DNA of 64,000 nucleotides. Source: Pseudoduganella umbonata. GTDB lineage: Bacteria > Pseudomonadota > Gammaproteobacteria > Burkholderiales > Burkholderiaceae_D. The translations under genes were made by a program, and so were the position numbers. The DNA is taken from positions 217,865 to 281,864 of the forward strand of contig NZ_JACHXS010000011.1 in NCBI RefSeq assembly GCF_014192225.1, written 5' to 3'. Below the pieces are notes generated by a model that was not told the origin of the DNA, did no database searches, and saw only the letters and a program-made list of their open reading frames with translations. This document shows, in pieces, positions 16,452 through 25,354 of the stretch (within the stretch, counting starts at the first letter, position 1; every line of letters begins with the position of its first letter).

Positions 16452-17216
16452 ATGGAACAAAAGTGGCCCCAACAGATCTGGATCGTGCGGCATGGACAAA
16501 GTGCCGGCAATGTCGCGCGCGATGCCGCGGAAGCTGCATCGCAGTTTCTGATCGACATCGCCGAACGGGACATGGACGTACCGCTGTCCGCGCTGGGCGA
16601 ACAGCAGGCGGCCGCGCTGGGGCAATGGTTCGGCGCGCTGCCGCCGGAGCAGCGGCCGAACGTGGTGCTGTTCTCGCCTTACGTCCGGGCGCGCGAGACG
16701 GCGCTGGCAGTCGTCAACCGGCTGGACCGCAACGACCTGCTGACGGTGGCGACCGATGAACGGCTGCGTGAAAAGGAGTTCGGCATCGTCGACCGCCTGA
16801 CGCCCCTCGGTATTGCCGACAAATTCCCCGAACTGCATGAACAGCGCCGGCACGTGGGCAAGTTCTATTTCCGGCCGCCGGGCGGCGAAAGCTGGTGCGA
16901 CGTGATCCTGCGCCTGCGCAGCGTGCTCGATACCATCACCCGCGAATACCGCAACGAGCGCGTGCTGATCGTGGGCCACCAGGTGATCGTCAACTGCTTC
17001 CGCTACCTGCTCGAACGGATGGACGAAGACGCGATCCTCGCCATCGACCGGGCCGGCGACGTGCCGAACTGCAGCGTTACATCCTACCGTTTCGACCCGG
17101 CCGCCGGCAAGCGGGGCAAGCTGGTGCTCGACCTGGAAAACTTCGTTGCTCCGCTGACGGACACCGGCACGCCGGTGACCACCAGCAAGGACGAGCCGGC
17201 CGCGCCGAAATCATAA
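16452..17216 (+). CDS. Histidine phosphatase superfamily protein (phosphoglycerate mutase-like)
   Basis: This 254-aa protein of the histidine phosphatase clan has the catalytic RHGQSAGN motif at residues 13-20, where the His accepts phosphate. The second conserved His is in IVGHQVIVN, and FSPYVRARETA holds the phosphate-pocket Arg. The acidic general acid is probably in ERLREKEFG. Such enzymes remove phosphate from small molecules or proteins; the natural substrate cannot be told. The C-terminus (about 215-254) is a polar tail. The NAD(P)HX dehydratase gene starts 14 bp after its stop codon, so the two form an operon; a metabolite-repair role would fit but is inference. Confidence 0.88.
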   Translation: MEQKWPQQIWIVRHGQSAGNVARDAAEAASQFLIDIAERDMDVPLSALGEQQAAALGQWFGALPPEQRPNVVLFSPYVRARETALAVVNRLDRNDLLTVATDERLREKEFGIVDRLTPLGIADKFPELHEQRRHVGKFYFRPPGGESWCDVILRLRSVLDTITREYRNERVLIVGHQVIVNCFRYLLERMDEDAILAIDRAGDVPNCSVTSYRFDPAAGKRGKLVLDLENFVAPLTDTGTPVTTSKDEPAAPKS

Positions 17217-17230
17217 GGACAGGAATTTTC

Positions 17231-18157
17231 ATGACAACCGAGATCACCGCCGCCACGTTACGGGAATGGGCGCTGCCCGAACCGTCGTTCGACGACGACA
17301 AGGAAGGCCGCGGCCACGTGCTGATCGTGGGGGGCTCGCGGGAGATGCCGGGGGCCGTGATACTGGCGGCGACCGCGGCGCTGCGCGCCGGAGCCGGCAA
17401 GCTGACGATGGCCACGGCCGCCACGGTGGCACCGCTGGTGGCGACCACGATCCCCGAGGCACGCGTGATCGGCCTGGCGGAAACGAACGGTGGCGGGTTC
17501 ACCGTGGAAGCGGCACGCCGGCTTGGCGAGCAGTTTGGCCAATCCGGCGGCAAGATCAGTTCGCTGCTGGTGGGGCCGGGCATGCAGGACGATGCGGCCA
17601 CGGCGGAACTGGTGCATGCGCTGCTGCCGCGCTTCGCCGGCACGCCGGTGATCCTGGATGCGGCCGCGATGGGTGCGGTGCGGGCGCAAGGCGCACCGCA
17701 CCTGCTGGAAGAACCGAAGGACATGGAACATTTTCGCTTCCGCGAAGCTGTGCTGATGACGCCGCATGCCGGCGAACTGGCGCACCTGACGCGGCGCGAC
17801 AAGGAACAGATCTGCGATGCCCCGCTGGAGGCAGCGCAGGAGGCCGCGAGGCGCTGGAACGCGATCGTGGCGCTGAAAGGCGCCACCACCGTGATCGCCA
17901 CGCCGGACGGCCGCCAGTGGCAACACCAGGGCGGCAATGTCGGCCTGGCCATTTCCGGCTCGGGCGACACGCTGGCAGGCATCATCGCCGGCCTCGTGGC
18001 CCGCGGCGCCACGCTGGAACAGGCTGCCGCATGGGGGGTGGCGCTGCATGCCTCCGCCGGCGAACAGCTGTCGATCCGGTATGGCGTGCTGGGTTACCTG
18101 GCACGGGAAATATCGGCCGAGATACCGGCCCTGTTGCGTACGCTTGCCCCAGCCTGA
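17231..18157 (+). CDS. nnrD: ADP-dependent NAD(P)H-hydrate dehydratase
   Basis: This 308-aa enzyme of the ribokinase-like YjeF C-terminal family repairs hydrated NAD(P)H (NAD(P)HX) back to NAD(P)H. The visible signature blocks are GHVLIVGGSREMPGA, AALRAGAGKLTMAT, LLVGPGM, LDAAAMGAV, MTPHAGELAHL, ALKGATTVIA and GNVGLAISGSGDTLAGIIAGL, the last being the nucleotide-binding and catalytic block with the conserved Asp. It stands alone without the YjeF-N epimerase domain that is fused in E. coli NnrD, so the epimerase is either elsewhere or absent. The ATG at 17231 follows AGGA by about seven bases and lies 14 bp after the phosphatase gene, with which it probably forms an operon. Confidence 0.92.
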   Translation: MTTEITAATLREWALPEPSFDDDKEGRGHVLIVGGSREMPGAVILAATAALRAGAGKLTMATAATVAPLVATTIPEARVIGLAETNGGGFTVEAARRLGEQFGQSGGKISSLLVGPGMQDDAATAELVHALLPRFAGTPVILDAAAMGAVRAQGAPHLLEEPKDMEHFRFREAVLMTPHAGELAHLTRRDKEQICDAPLEAAQEAARRWNAIVALKGATTVIATPDGRQWQHQGGNVGLAISGSGDTLAGIIAGLVARGATLEQAAAWGVALHASAGEQLSIRYGVLGYLAREISAEIPALLRTLAPA

Positions 18158-18272
18158 GGGAAAAGCGGCACTTACTATCAGGCATGTCATTGAACAGCAA
18201 CCATCCTGCGATCTTGCGACAACAAGTGACCGACCAGGGTTGCACCATTACCCCACTTTATGAGGAGTCGAA

Positions 18273-18653
18273 ATGATCAAGCTGAGTAAATCGTCCGCAC
18301 TGATCCTGGCCGCCGTGCTGGGCACCGCAGCACTGACCGGCTGCAAGAACCGCGATGCGGATACGCCAGCGGCCGACACCACGGCCCCGGCCGTGACGCC
18401 GGACACGAGCACCACGCCGGCCGCACCGGCCACGCCGCCAGCCAGCGGCACCAGCGGCGACGCCGGCACGACCGGCGGCGCAATGGGCACCACCACGCCA
18501 CCGGCCGACGCGACGACCACGACGCCGCCGACCGATGGCGCCACGACCGCGCCGGGCACGACCGGCGGCACTTCGGGTACGACCGGCGGCACCTCGGGTA
18601 CGTCCGGCACGGCCGGCGACACGGGCACTTCCGGCACCACGCCGAGCCGCTGA
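18273..18653 (+). CDS. Small Thr/Pro/Gly-rich lipoprotein
   Basis: This 126-aa predicted lipoprotein has a signal peptide of about 23 residues ending in the lipobox LTGC. The mature part is almost entirely low complexity: Thr, Pro, Ala, Gly and Asp with imperfect repeats such as TTGGTSG and TTPPADA. It has no catalytic motifs and should be disordered and surface-like, perhaps a spacer or wall-spanning filament. A good Shine-Dalgarno (GAGGAG) precedes the ATG, and a strong terminator follows 14 bp after the stop, so it is a single-gene unit. Repeats of this kind often vary in length between strains. The function is unknown. Confidence 0.82.
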   Translation: MIKLSKSSALILAAVLGTAALTGCKNRDADTPAADTTAPAVTPDTSTTPAAPATPPASGTSGDAGTTGGAMGTTTPPADATTTTPPTDGATTAPGTTGGTSGTTGGTSGTSGTAGDTGTSGTTPSR

Positions 18654-18666
18654 TCGGGCATCCAGT

Positions 18667-18705
18667 AAAAAAGCCGGCACCTCTCGCGAGGTGCCGGCTT
18701 TTTTT
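18667..18705. terminator. Strong intrinsic terminator after the lipoprotein gene
   Basis: An 11-bp perfect stem (GCCGGCACCTC, 18673-18683, with GAGGTGCCGGC, 18688-18698) has a TCGC loop, a T7 run to the right and an A-run to the left. It can stop transcription from both sides and separates the lipoprotein from the convergent FadL gene. Confidence 0.93.
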
Positions 18706-18749
18706 CGTGCCACCGGGGCAGCACGTTCTGCGCTACCCGTGGCGGACGA

Positions 18750-20165
18750 TCAGAACTTGTAGTTGTAGGCCACGCCCAGCAGGTTCATGTGCGTCTTCCA
18801 GGTGCCGCGGGTGGTTTCGCCGTTGCCCGTGCAGGTCAGCAGGCCCGGACGGCAATTGTTGGTGTAGTTGGCGTTCGCTTCCTTGAAGTCGAGGTAGGAG
18901 TACGCTACGTCGATCGAGGATTTGTCCGACAGTTTCCAGTTCGCGCCGAACGACAGCTGATTGCGGTCCGAATCCGGCAGCGCGGCATGGCGCAGGGTAT
19001 CGTTGCGCACTGGCGCTTCGTCGTGGGCGATACCGGCGCGCAGCAGCACGCGGTCGTTCAGCTTGTAGTTCGCGCCAACGGCAACGCGCACGGTGTTCTT
19101 CCACTGCTGGCGGATCACCTCGTCGCCATTGTCGGTGCCGAGGAATTCGATGTTGATGTTTTCCATGCGCGAGTGGCGCGTCCAGGTCACGTCGAATACG
19201 CCGGCCCAGCGGTCGTCGAACTCGTGGTAACCGTTCACCGACACCGTTTCCGGCGTGCGCAGTTTTACGCGCGCGGCGGAATCCTCGTGGTGCGACCGCT
19301 CTTCGATGATCGCGTTCACGACGCGGTCGCTCGTCACGGTAGAGAAGTCCCAGTCGGCGCCGCCGCCCAGCTTGTGATCGATGTGCGAGCGGTACGCGAT
19401 GCCGAAGCGGGTACCCGGTGCCGGCTGGTACAGGTAGCCGACATTGAAGCCATAACCCCAGTCCTTGCCCTCGACTTCGGCACGCCCATCGGTGATGCGC
19501 GCCAGCGCGGCAGGATTGCCGCCCATCGCCACGATCTGGCGGATCAGCGCGGCGCCCGTGCCGGCGGCCTGCGCCGCGGCCACGGAGCCGGGAACGTCGA
19601 CCATCTGGCCCAGGGTGGCCTTCATGAACTCGGCCGTGATGCCGAAGCCGAACGAATGGCGTTCGTTGATCTTGAAGGCGACCGACGGATTCAGCGCGAT
19701 CGCGGTCAGTTTCATGTCGGTCAGCGCGTAGCGGCCGGACCAGTCCCAGTCATACGACAGGTTGGCGCCGTACGGCACGAACATGCCGAAACCGGCGGTC
19801 CACTGGCTGTTCAGTTTCTGGCTGTAGTACAGCGATGGCGCCGCCACCGCCGTGGGCGCATATTCGTCCTGCAGGCGAGTGCCGCCGGTGCTGGTGCCGG
19901 TGAAGCGGGTCGAGCCGCTATCGGCATACGTGGAATGCGGGATCAGGCCGGTCACGCCGGTCATGAGCTGCCGGCCTTCCAGGCGCGACAGGCCGGCCGG
20001 GTTGGCGAAGATCGTGGAGGCGTCGGCCGCTTCGGCGCCGTTGGCCTCGGCCGTACCTTGCGACGATACGCTCTGCGAGCCGAAGCGGTAACCGGAGGCG
20101 CCGGCGGTCGCAGACACGGTCGCCATCGCGGCCATGATGATGAGGGTCAGGTATTTTTTGTTCAC
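18750..20165 (-). CDS. FadL-family outer-membrane transporter (OMPP1/TodX type)
   Basis: This 471-aa outer-membrane beta-barrel protein is of the FadL/TodX family, which takes up long-chain fatty acids or other hydrophobic molecules. A signal peptide of about 23 residues ends near SATAGASG. The mature N-terminus (GYRFGSQSVSSQGTAEANGAEAADASTIFANPAGLSRL) is the family's plug/hatch signature with the NPAGL motif. Alternating aromatic strands follow, and the chain ends in Phe (NYKF) as outer-membrane proteins do for BAM recognition. No fatty-acid catabolic gene is adjacent; the RND genes downstream on the same strand are separated by a 377-bp gap with a terminator. Whether the substrate is fatty acid or an aromatic hydrocarbon cannot be decided. 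Confidence 0.92.
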   Translation of the reverse strand: MNKKYLTLIIMAAMATVSATAGASGYRFGSQSVSSQGTAEANGAEAADASTIFANPAGLSRLEGRQLMTGVTGLIPHSTYADSGSTRFTGTSTGGTRLQDEYAPTAVAAPSLYYSQKLNSQWTAGFGMFVPYGANLSYDWDWSGRYALTDMKLTAIALNPSVAFKINERHSFGFGITAEFMKATLGQMVDVPGSVAAAQAAGTGAALIRQIVAMGGNPAALARITDGRAEVEGKDWGYGFNVGYLYQPAPGTRFGIAYRSHIDHKLGGGADWDFSTVTSDRVVNAIIEERSHHEDSAARVKLRTPETVSVNGYHEFDDRWAGVFDVTWTRHSRMENINIEFLGTDNGDEVIRQQWKNTVRVAVGANYKLNDRVLLRAGIAHDEAPVRNDTLRHAALPDSDRNQLSFGANWKLSDKSSIDVAYSYLDFKEANANYTNNCRPGLLTCTGNGETTRGTWKTHMNLLGVAYNYKF

Positions 20166-20415
20166 AGGTAGTCTCGCTGTCTATTCTTGCCATTCGAATA
20201 ATTGCTCCCCTCTAACGGCTGGGGCTGCGGGGGCGAGCATACTACACCGCGGCAAATTTTGATACGAGCGTTCGTTTCCCGCACTGCAACATGTATCAAA
20301 ACGACTTAAGTAACAATTTGGTTGATCGATCCGCTAGACAACGGACCATTTTTGGTTTTAATTTCGCCACCTTCTGTTTGGCCCGCTGCCTGCTCAGCTG
20401 GTCGCAAAACAACAC

Positions 20416-20456
20416 CGGGGACAGTCCCTCCCAGCGGGACAGTCCCCGAATTTTTT
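20416..20456. repeat. GGGGACAGTCCC-type palindromic element followed by a T-run
   Basis: CGGGGACAGTCCC and, on the other arm, GGGACAGTCCCCG form an inverted repeat around CTCCCAGC, followed by AATTTTTT. It resembles a terminator but is far from any stop codon on the plus strand. Its core is related to the other dispersed elements near 27385 and 63526, so it is better read as a repeat family member. Confidence 0.6.
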
Positions 20457-20493
20457 ACAACACTACCGATTCGTTCGGCGTGCTGTACCGCCA

Positions 20494-20521
20494 CAAAAAA
20501 AGGGCCGCTCGCGGCGGCCCT
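20494..20521 (-). terminator. Terminator of the RND efflux operon
   Basis: Read on the minus strand: stem AGGGCCGC / GCGGCCCT with a five-base loop, followed by a run of seven T. It lies 22 bp beyond the stop codon of the permease gene. Confidence 0.85.
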
Positions 20522-20542
20522 AACGGAGAAAGACGGTAGCGA

Positions 20543-23500
20543 TCAGGCGGCTTCAGCCATCGGCGGCGGCGTCTTCGTGCCGCGGCCGGTGATCTTGTGC
20601 ACGCCCTTCATGATCAGGCGATAGACCAGGCGCACGAGGACCAGCGCCAGGATCGCTTCGATGAATGTCAGCACGCCGGCAACGGCCACGTTCCAGCGCT
20701 CGGTACGGCGGCCGAACTTGGCGAACATGCGATCCCGGGTGATCTCGATGCTGTCGTAGAACGTCGGCACCATCAGCAGCGTCAGCACGGTGGACGTGAT
20801 GGTGCCGCCGATAATCGACACGGCCAGCGGACGGTAGAACTCGCCGCCCTCGCCGTGGCCGATGGCCACCGGCAGCATGCCGGCGATCAGCGCGAACGTC
20901 GTCATCAGGATCGGGCGCAGGCGCATGCGGCCCGCATACATCAGCGCATCCTCGCGGCCGTAGCCCTCTTCCTCACGCTTGCGCGCCGCGTCGAGCAGCA
21001 GGATCGCATTCTTTGCCACCAGCCCCATCAGCATGATCACGCCGATCAGGCTCATCAGGTTGATCGTGCCCTTCGTCAGCAGCAACGCGACGACCACGCC
21101 GATCAGCGACAGCGGCAGTGACAGCATCACCGCCACCGGCGCCGTGAACGAACCGAACTGGATCACCAGGATCAGGTACATCAGGCCGATACCGGCGACC
21201 AGCGCGATCCCCATCTGCGTGAACACTTCCTGCATGTCCTTGCCCGAACCGGCAACGGCCAGGCCGTACCCCGGCGGGAAGTCCATCGTGCGCGCCAGCT
21301 TCATCGCATCGGCCGTCACCTCGCCGGGCGAGCGGCCCTGCACATTGGCAGACACGGAAATCACCCGCTTGCCATCCTTGTGCTGGATCTTGGCCGGGCC
21401 CTTGCCCATCGTGACGGTGGCGATCTGGTCCAGCGGCACCATCAGGTTCGTGCCGGACACGGCGATCGGCAGCCGCTCGATGTTGAGCGCATTGGTACGG
21501 TCTTCCGGCGCCAGGCGCACGGCCACGTCGCGGGTTTCGCCCGTCGGGTCGACCCAGTCGCCCACTTCGATGCCGGCAAAGGCCACGCGCAGGGCCGAGG
21601 CGGCATCGCCGGCACCGATGCCCATCGAGTTCGCCAGGCCACGGTTCAGTTCGATCTGCAGCTCATCCTTCGGATCCTGCTCGGACAGGCTGACGTCGAC
21701 CGCGCCCGGCACCTTCTTCAGCTCATCCATGAAGCGGCTGGTGATCTCCATCAGCTTGCGCGAATCCTCGCCCATGAATTCGATCTGCACCGGCTTGCGG
21801 GCGCCATTGTTCAGGTCCTCCAGCACCGTGTACTCGGCGCCGACCAGTTGCGCCAGCTTTTCACGCAACTCCGTTGCCACTTCGGTGGCGGAACGGTCGC
21901 GCTCCTTCTTCTTGCCGATGTCCACGTAGATGCGGCCGCCCGTCAGGTTCACGTAGGTGCTGGTGGCCTTGGTTTCCTTGATCGAATGCGCCATCTCGGC
22001 CGCCTTGACCATCTTCAGCTTCGAGTACTCCAGGCTCGACGACGACGGCGTACGCACGTCGATCATGATGGTGCCGAAGTCGGTGGTCGGCAGGAACGAG
22101 CCGCCGCCGAATTTCATCTGCAGCCCGATGGCGGCGACGAAGCTGGCCACGGCGATCACGGCCATCCAGCGCCGGTGATGCAGTGCCCACGCGATCACGT
22201 TGCCGTAGCGGTCGGCCTGGTGGTCGAACCAGTGGTTGAAGCGCTGCAGCACCTTCTCGATACCCTTGCGCGGCGCATCGTGGTGCCCGGGCGGATCGCC
22301 CCAGTAGGCCGACAGCATCGGATCCAGCGTAAACGAGATCAGCAGCGATACGGCGACGGACGCGGTGACGGTCAGCGCGAAGGGCCGGAACCATTCACCC
22401 GTGATGCCCGGCATGAATGCCACCGGAATGAACACGGCCATGATCGAGAACGTGGTGGCGGCCACCGCCAGCCCGATCTCGTTGGTGCCGTTGATGGCCG
22501 CGGTGCGGCGGTCGAAGCCCATCTGCATGTGGCGCACGATGTTTTCCCGCACCACGATGGCGTCGTCGATCAGCACGCCGATGGCCAGCGACAGGCCCAG
22601 CAGGGTCATGAAGTTCAGCGTGAAGCCGCACAGCCAGACGCCGATGAAGGCGGCGATCACCGAGGTGGGCAGCGACAGCGCCGTGATCAGCGTGGAACGC
22701 CATGAATTCAGGAAAGCGTAGACCACGAAGATGGTCAGCCCGGCGCCCAGCACCAGCGCCTCGATCACGTTGTTGAGGCTGCTCTGGGCATCCTCGCCGC
22801 CGTCGTTGGTGATTTCCAGCGTAGTGCCCTTGGGCAGCGTCGGTTCGATTTCCTTGACCATCGCATGGATCAGCTTGGAGACCGACACCGTGGAAGCGTC
22901 GCGCGAGCGGATGATCGAGATCCCCACGTTGGGCTGGTTCGAACGCATCGACAGGCCATTGACCTCGGCAAAGCCGTCCGCGATGGTTGCCACCTGGCCG
23001 AGCCGCACCACCTCGTCGCCATTGCGCTTGACCACCACCGACTGGAACTCTTCGGGGCGCTCGATGCGGCCCACCAGGCGGATGCTCTTTTCGTCCAGCG
23101 CGCCGCGCAGCTTGCCGACCGGCGCATTGGTGTTCTGCATGCGCAGCGCGTTGGTCACATCGGTGATCGACACATTGTATTCACGCAGCTTCTCGGCCTT
23201 CAGCAGCACCGACAGCTCGCGCCGCAGTGCGCCGTCCACGTTGACCGTGGCCACGCCATCGATGCCGCGGAACTTCTCGGCCAGCACGTCCTCGGCCAGG
23301 CGCGAGATCTCGGCATGGCTCTGCGCCGTGGACGACAGCGACAGCTGCATGATCGGCTGGGCCGACGTATCGATGCGCTGCAATACCGGCTCGCGCATCT
23401 CCAGCGGCAGCTTGTAGCGCACCGAGGCGATCGCGTTGCGGATATCGTCGGACGCTTCGATCAGGTTGCGTTCAAAGGTGAACTTGATCAGGATCGTTGC

Positions 23501-23764
23501 CGAGCCTTCGGCGGCGGTACCGTTGATTTCGGTGACACCGGTAATGCTCTGCAGCGATTTCTCGATGCGGTTCAGCACTTCCCGCTCGACCGTCTCGGGC
23601 GAAGCGCCGGGATAGGGAATGGCGACGACGATGAACGGAATCTCGACGTCCGGATCCTGGTTGACGCGCAACTTGCTCAGGGCCAGCAGGCCGACGCACA
23701 TCAGCGTGACGATCAGCACGACCGTCGCGACGGGGCGCTTGATACTGAAATTGGAAAGGAACAT
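20543..23764 (-). CDS. RND-family (AcrB/HAE1-type) efflux pump permease
   Basis: This 1073-aa inner-membrane proton antiporter is of the hydrophobe/amphiphile efflux family, acting as a homotrimer with a periplasmic adaptor and an outer-membrane channel. It shows the standard start FSIKRPVATVV, a first large periplasmic loop, the TM4 proton-relay pair in GVLIDDAIVVREN, the second periplasmic loop and the C-terminal helix bundle (RLRPILMTTFALIAGMLPVA). About 40-50 residues follow the usual end of the domain and contain one more hydrophobic stretch (VAGVLTFIEAILALVLVRLVY), which is unusual for AcrB. The adaptor gene lies 21 bp upstream on the same strand. No outer-membrane factor gene is present, so the pump must borrow a TolC-like channel. 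Confidence 0.94.
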   Translation of the reverse strand: MFLSNFSIKRPVATVVLIVTLMCVGLLALSKLRVNQDPDVEIPFIVVAIPYPGASPETVEREVLNRIEKSLQSITGVTEINGTAAEGSATILIKFTFERNLIEASDDIRNAIASVRYKLPLEMREPVLQRIDTSAQPIMQLSLSSTAQSHAEISRLAEDVLAEKFRGIDGVATVNVDGALRRELSVLLKAEKLREYNVSITDVTNALRMQNTNAPVGKLRGALDEKSIRLVGRIERPEEFQSVVVKRNGDEVVRLGQVATIADGFAEVNGLSMRSNQPNVGISIIRSRDASTVSVSKLIHAMVKEIEPTLPKGTTLEITNDGGEDAQSSLNNVIEALVLGAGLTIFVVYAFLNSWRSTLITALSLPTSVIAAFIGVWLCGFTLNFMTLLGLSLAIGVLIDDAIVVRENIVRHMQMGFDRRTAAINGTNEIGLAVAATTFSIMAVFIPVAFMPGITGEWFRPFALTVTASVAVSLLISFTLDPMLSAYWGDPPGHHDAPRKGIEKVLQRFNHWFDHQADRYGNVIAWALHHRRWMAVIAVASFVAAIGLQMKFGGGSFLPTTDFGTIMIDVRTPSSSSLEYSKLKMVKAAEMAHSIKETKATSTYVNLTGGRIYVDIGKKKERDRSATEVATELREKLAQLVGAEYTVLEDLNNGARKPVQIEFMGEDSRKLMEITSRFMDELKKVPGAVDVSLSEQDPKDELQIELNRGLANSMGIGAGDAASALRVAFAGIEVGDWVDPTGETRDVAVRLAPEDRTNALNIERLPIAVSGTNLMVPLDQIATVTMGKGPAKIQHKDGKRVISVSANVQGRSPGEVTADAMKLARTMDFPPGYGLAVAGSGKDMQEVFTQMGIALVAGIGLMYLILVIQFGSFTAPVAVMLSLPLSLIGVVVALLLTKGTINLMSLIGVIMLMGLVAKNAILLLDAARKREEEGYGREDALMYAGRMRLRPILMTTFALIAGMLPVAIGHGEGGEFYRPLAVSIIGGTITSTVLTLLMVPTFYDSIEITRDRMFAKFGRRTERWNVAVAGVLTFIEAILALVLVRLVYRLIMKGVHKITGRGTKTPPPMAEAA

Positions 23765-23785
23765 GGTGACGTATCCTGGTCAGGC

Positions 23786-24934
23786 TCAGTTGCCTTTGTT
23801 GGCGGCATTGCCGCTGGCGGACGCAACGTTCTTCGCCGCGGTCAGCTGCACGGGCTGGCCGTCCTGCACGGTCGAGCCGGGTGCGCGCAGCACCGTGTCG
23901 CCGGCGGCCAGGCCTTTGGTGACCTGCCACTGGCCGGTGCGCTCGTCGCGCGAGCCGATCGCCAGGCTCACCTTGGCCAGCTTGTTGTCCTTCACCCGCC
24001 ACACATAGCGGTCGTCGCCGGCCTGCACCATCGCCGACTCGGGCAGCATCAGCGCATCCGACGTTTCGCTCTCGACGCGGCCTTCCGCATACAGGCCGGC
24101 CACGCGCGGCTGCGACGTGCCGGCGAAGTCGACCAGCACTTCGACCTGGCGCGTGACAGCGTTTGCAGCCGGATCCACGCGCCGCACCTTGCCCTGGAAA
24201 TTCTGGCCCGGATAGCCATTGACACGGAACAGCACCGGCTGGCCCACCTTGACGACGCCGATCTTGTCGGCCGACACCAGGCCTTCGAAGCGCATGCTGT
24301 TCGGGTCGATCACCTTGATCAATTCCTTGCCGATCTGGGCGGTGTCGCCGCTCGACACCTTGCGCTCGCTGACGATGCCGTCGAACGGCGCGCGCACCAG
24401 CGTGCGGTCCAGCTGCTGCCGGGCCTGCACGGCACGCGCCTTGGCGGCCGCCAGTTCGCTTTGCGCGGTATTCAGGCGCACTTCGGCATCTTCCAGCGCC
24501 TGCATTGACGTCATGCCCGACGCGCGCAGCGTCTTGTTCCGCTCCAGCATGCGCTGGGCCTGGTCGACGACCTGCTTCGCGTTGCGCACGCCTTCCTCGC
24601 TCGATGCCAGGCTGTCACGGATCGACGTATCGTCCAGGCGCACCAGCAGGTCGCCTTTCCTGACCGGTTCGCCGTTTTCCTTCAATACCTGGAGCACGAT
24701 GGCCGAGATTTCGGCGCGCAGGTCGGCACGGCGTTCCGGCTGGATCGAGCCGGTGATCACCGGACCGGCGGCCAGTGCATTGCTGTGCACCGTCAGCAGA
24801 TCTTCCGGTGCGATCAGAAGCCTGGTGGTCTTCTTATCCTCCCCTTTCGCGGCCGCATCGGGCGCACCGGGTGGTTTTCCGCAGGCGACGAGGCTCGTGG
24901 CGACGGCGAGAGCGATCAAGGTATTTCGCAACAT
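23786..24934 (-). CDS. RND efflux periplasmic adaptor (membrane fusion) lipoprotein
   Basis: This 382-aa adaptor connects the RND permease to an outer-membrane channel. An N-terminal signal with lipobox (ATSLVAC) predicts lipid anchoring in the inner membrane. The lipoyl-like half-motifs flank an alpha-helical hairpin (about 105-170, heptad pattern with AAKARAVQARQQLDRT), followed by RAPFDGIVSERKVSSGDTAQIG, the classic adaptor signature, then beta-barrel and membrane-proximal domains (PESAMVQAGDDRYVWRV). It is the first gene of the adaptor-permease operon. Three 13-bp direct repeats lie 45-82 bp upstream of its start and may be an operator. No regulator gene of the TetR or LysR type is adjacent. 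Confidence 0.93.
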   Translation of the reverse strand: MLRNTLIALAVATSLVACGKPPGAPDAAAKGEDKKTTRLLIAPEDLLTVHSNALAAGPVITGSIQPERRADLRAEISAIVLQVLKENGEPVRKGDLLVRLDDTSIRDSLASSEEGVRNAKQVVDQAQRMLERNKTLRASGMTSMQALEDAEVRLNTAQSELAAAKARAVQARQQLDRTLVRAPFDGIVSERKVSSGDTAQIGKELIKVIDPNSMRFEGLVSADKIGVVKVGQPVLFRVNGYPGQNFQGKVRRVDPAANAVTRQVEVLVDFAGTSQPRVAGLYAEGRVESETSDALMLPESAMVQAGDDRYVWRVKDNKLAKVSLAIGSRDERTGQWQVTKGLAAGDTVLRAPGSTVQDGQPVQLTAAKNVASASGNAANKGN

Positions 24935-25354
24935 GAAGATCTCCGAGAGTTTTGGACTGCTGAGCTATTGAGTCACGGCTGAACTGCGGGCTTGAACTGC
25001 GCGCTTGAACTGCGACCTATTAAACTGCTTATGTTTTTTGTATGACCGGGAGCGCCGAGTATGTCCAGAGCCGCAGGCAGTGTCAATTCACCCCGGGCCA
25101 GAGTGCGGGAAAATGTGGCTGGACTGCTGAAAATCATGGACAGACTGCAGAGACCTTGCCGGACGGCCGGACGACCGGCCAGCTGGACAATATTCGGCGG
25201 ACGTCCGGCACTGTCCGCCGTGGCATTTTCTCCTGTGGCGGGCCGTGCCCGGACAACCCGCGCGCAGGCCGGAAAACGACAGAAGAACGGCAGAAGACCG
25301 GACGAAGAAACCGCCATCAGCCCGCTGCGCGGTGGACTGCTCGGCTCTGGCCGA
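24935..25354. other. 420-bp gap upstream of the efflux operon
   Basis: No supported gene is seen. It holds the promoter side of the adaptor gene, a tandem repeat (24979-25016) and a stretch (about 25150-25230) dense in GGAC/GTCC motifs, including an inverted repeat CGGCGGA..TCCGCCG at about 25195-25220. Open frames crossing it on both strands lack family features and ribosome sites. Confidence 0.6.
24979..25016. repeat. Three tandem 12-13 bp repeats upstream of the efflux adaptor gene
   Basis: The units CTGAACTGCGGG, CTTGAACTGCGCG and CTTGAACTGCGAC follow each other directly. They lie in the likely promoter region of the divergently read efflux operon, so an operator or slipped-strand duplication are both possible. 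Confidence 0.65.

Larger units (their letters stand above)
20166..20542. other. Intergenic stretch between the FadL and RND genes
   Basis: This 377-bp stretch has no supported gene. It is AT-richer than its surroundings near the FadL start, where the FadL promoter must lie, and contains a GGGGACAGTCCC-type palindrome (20416-20449) and the RND terminator. Short open frames here have no ribosome site or recognisable content. Confidence 0.7.
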
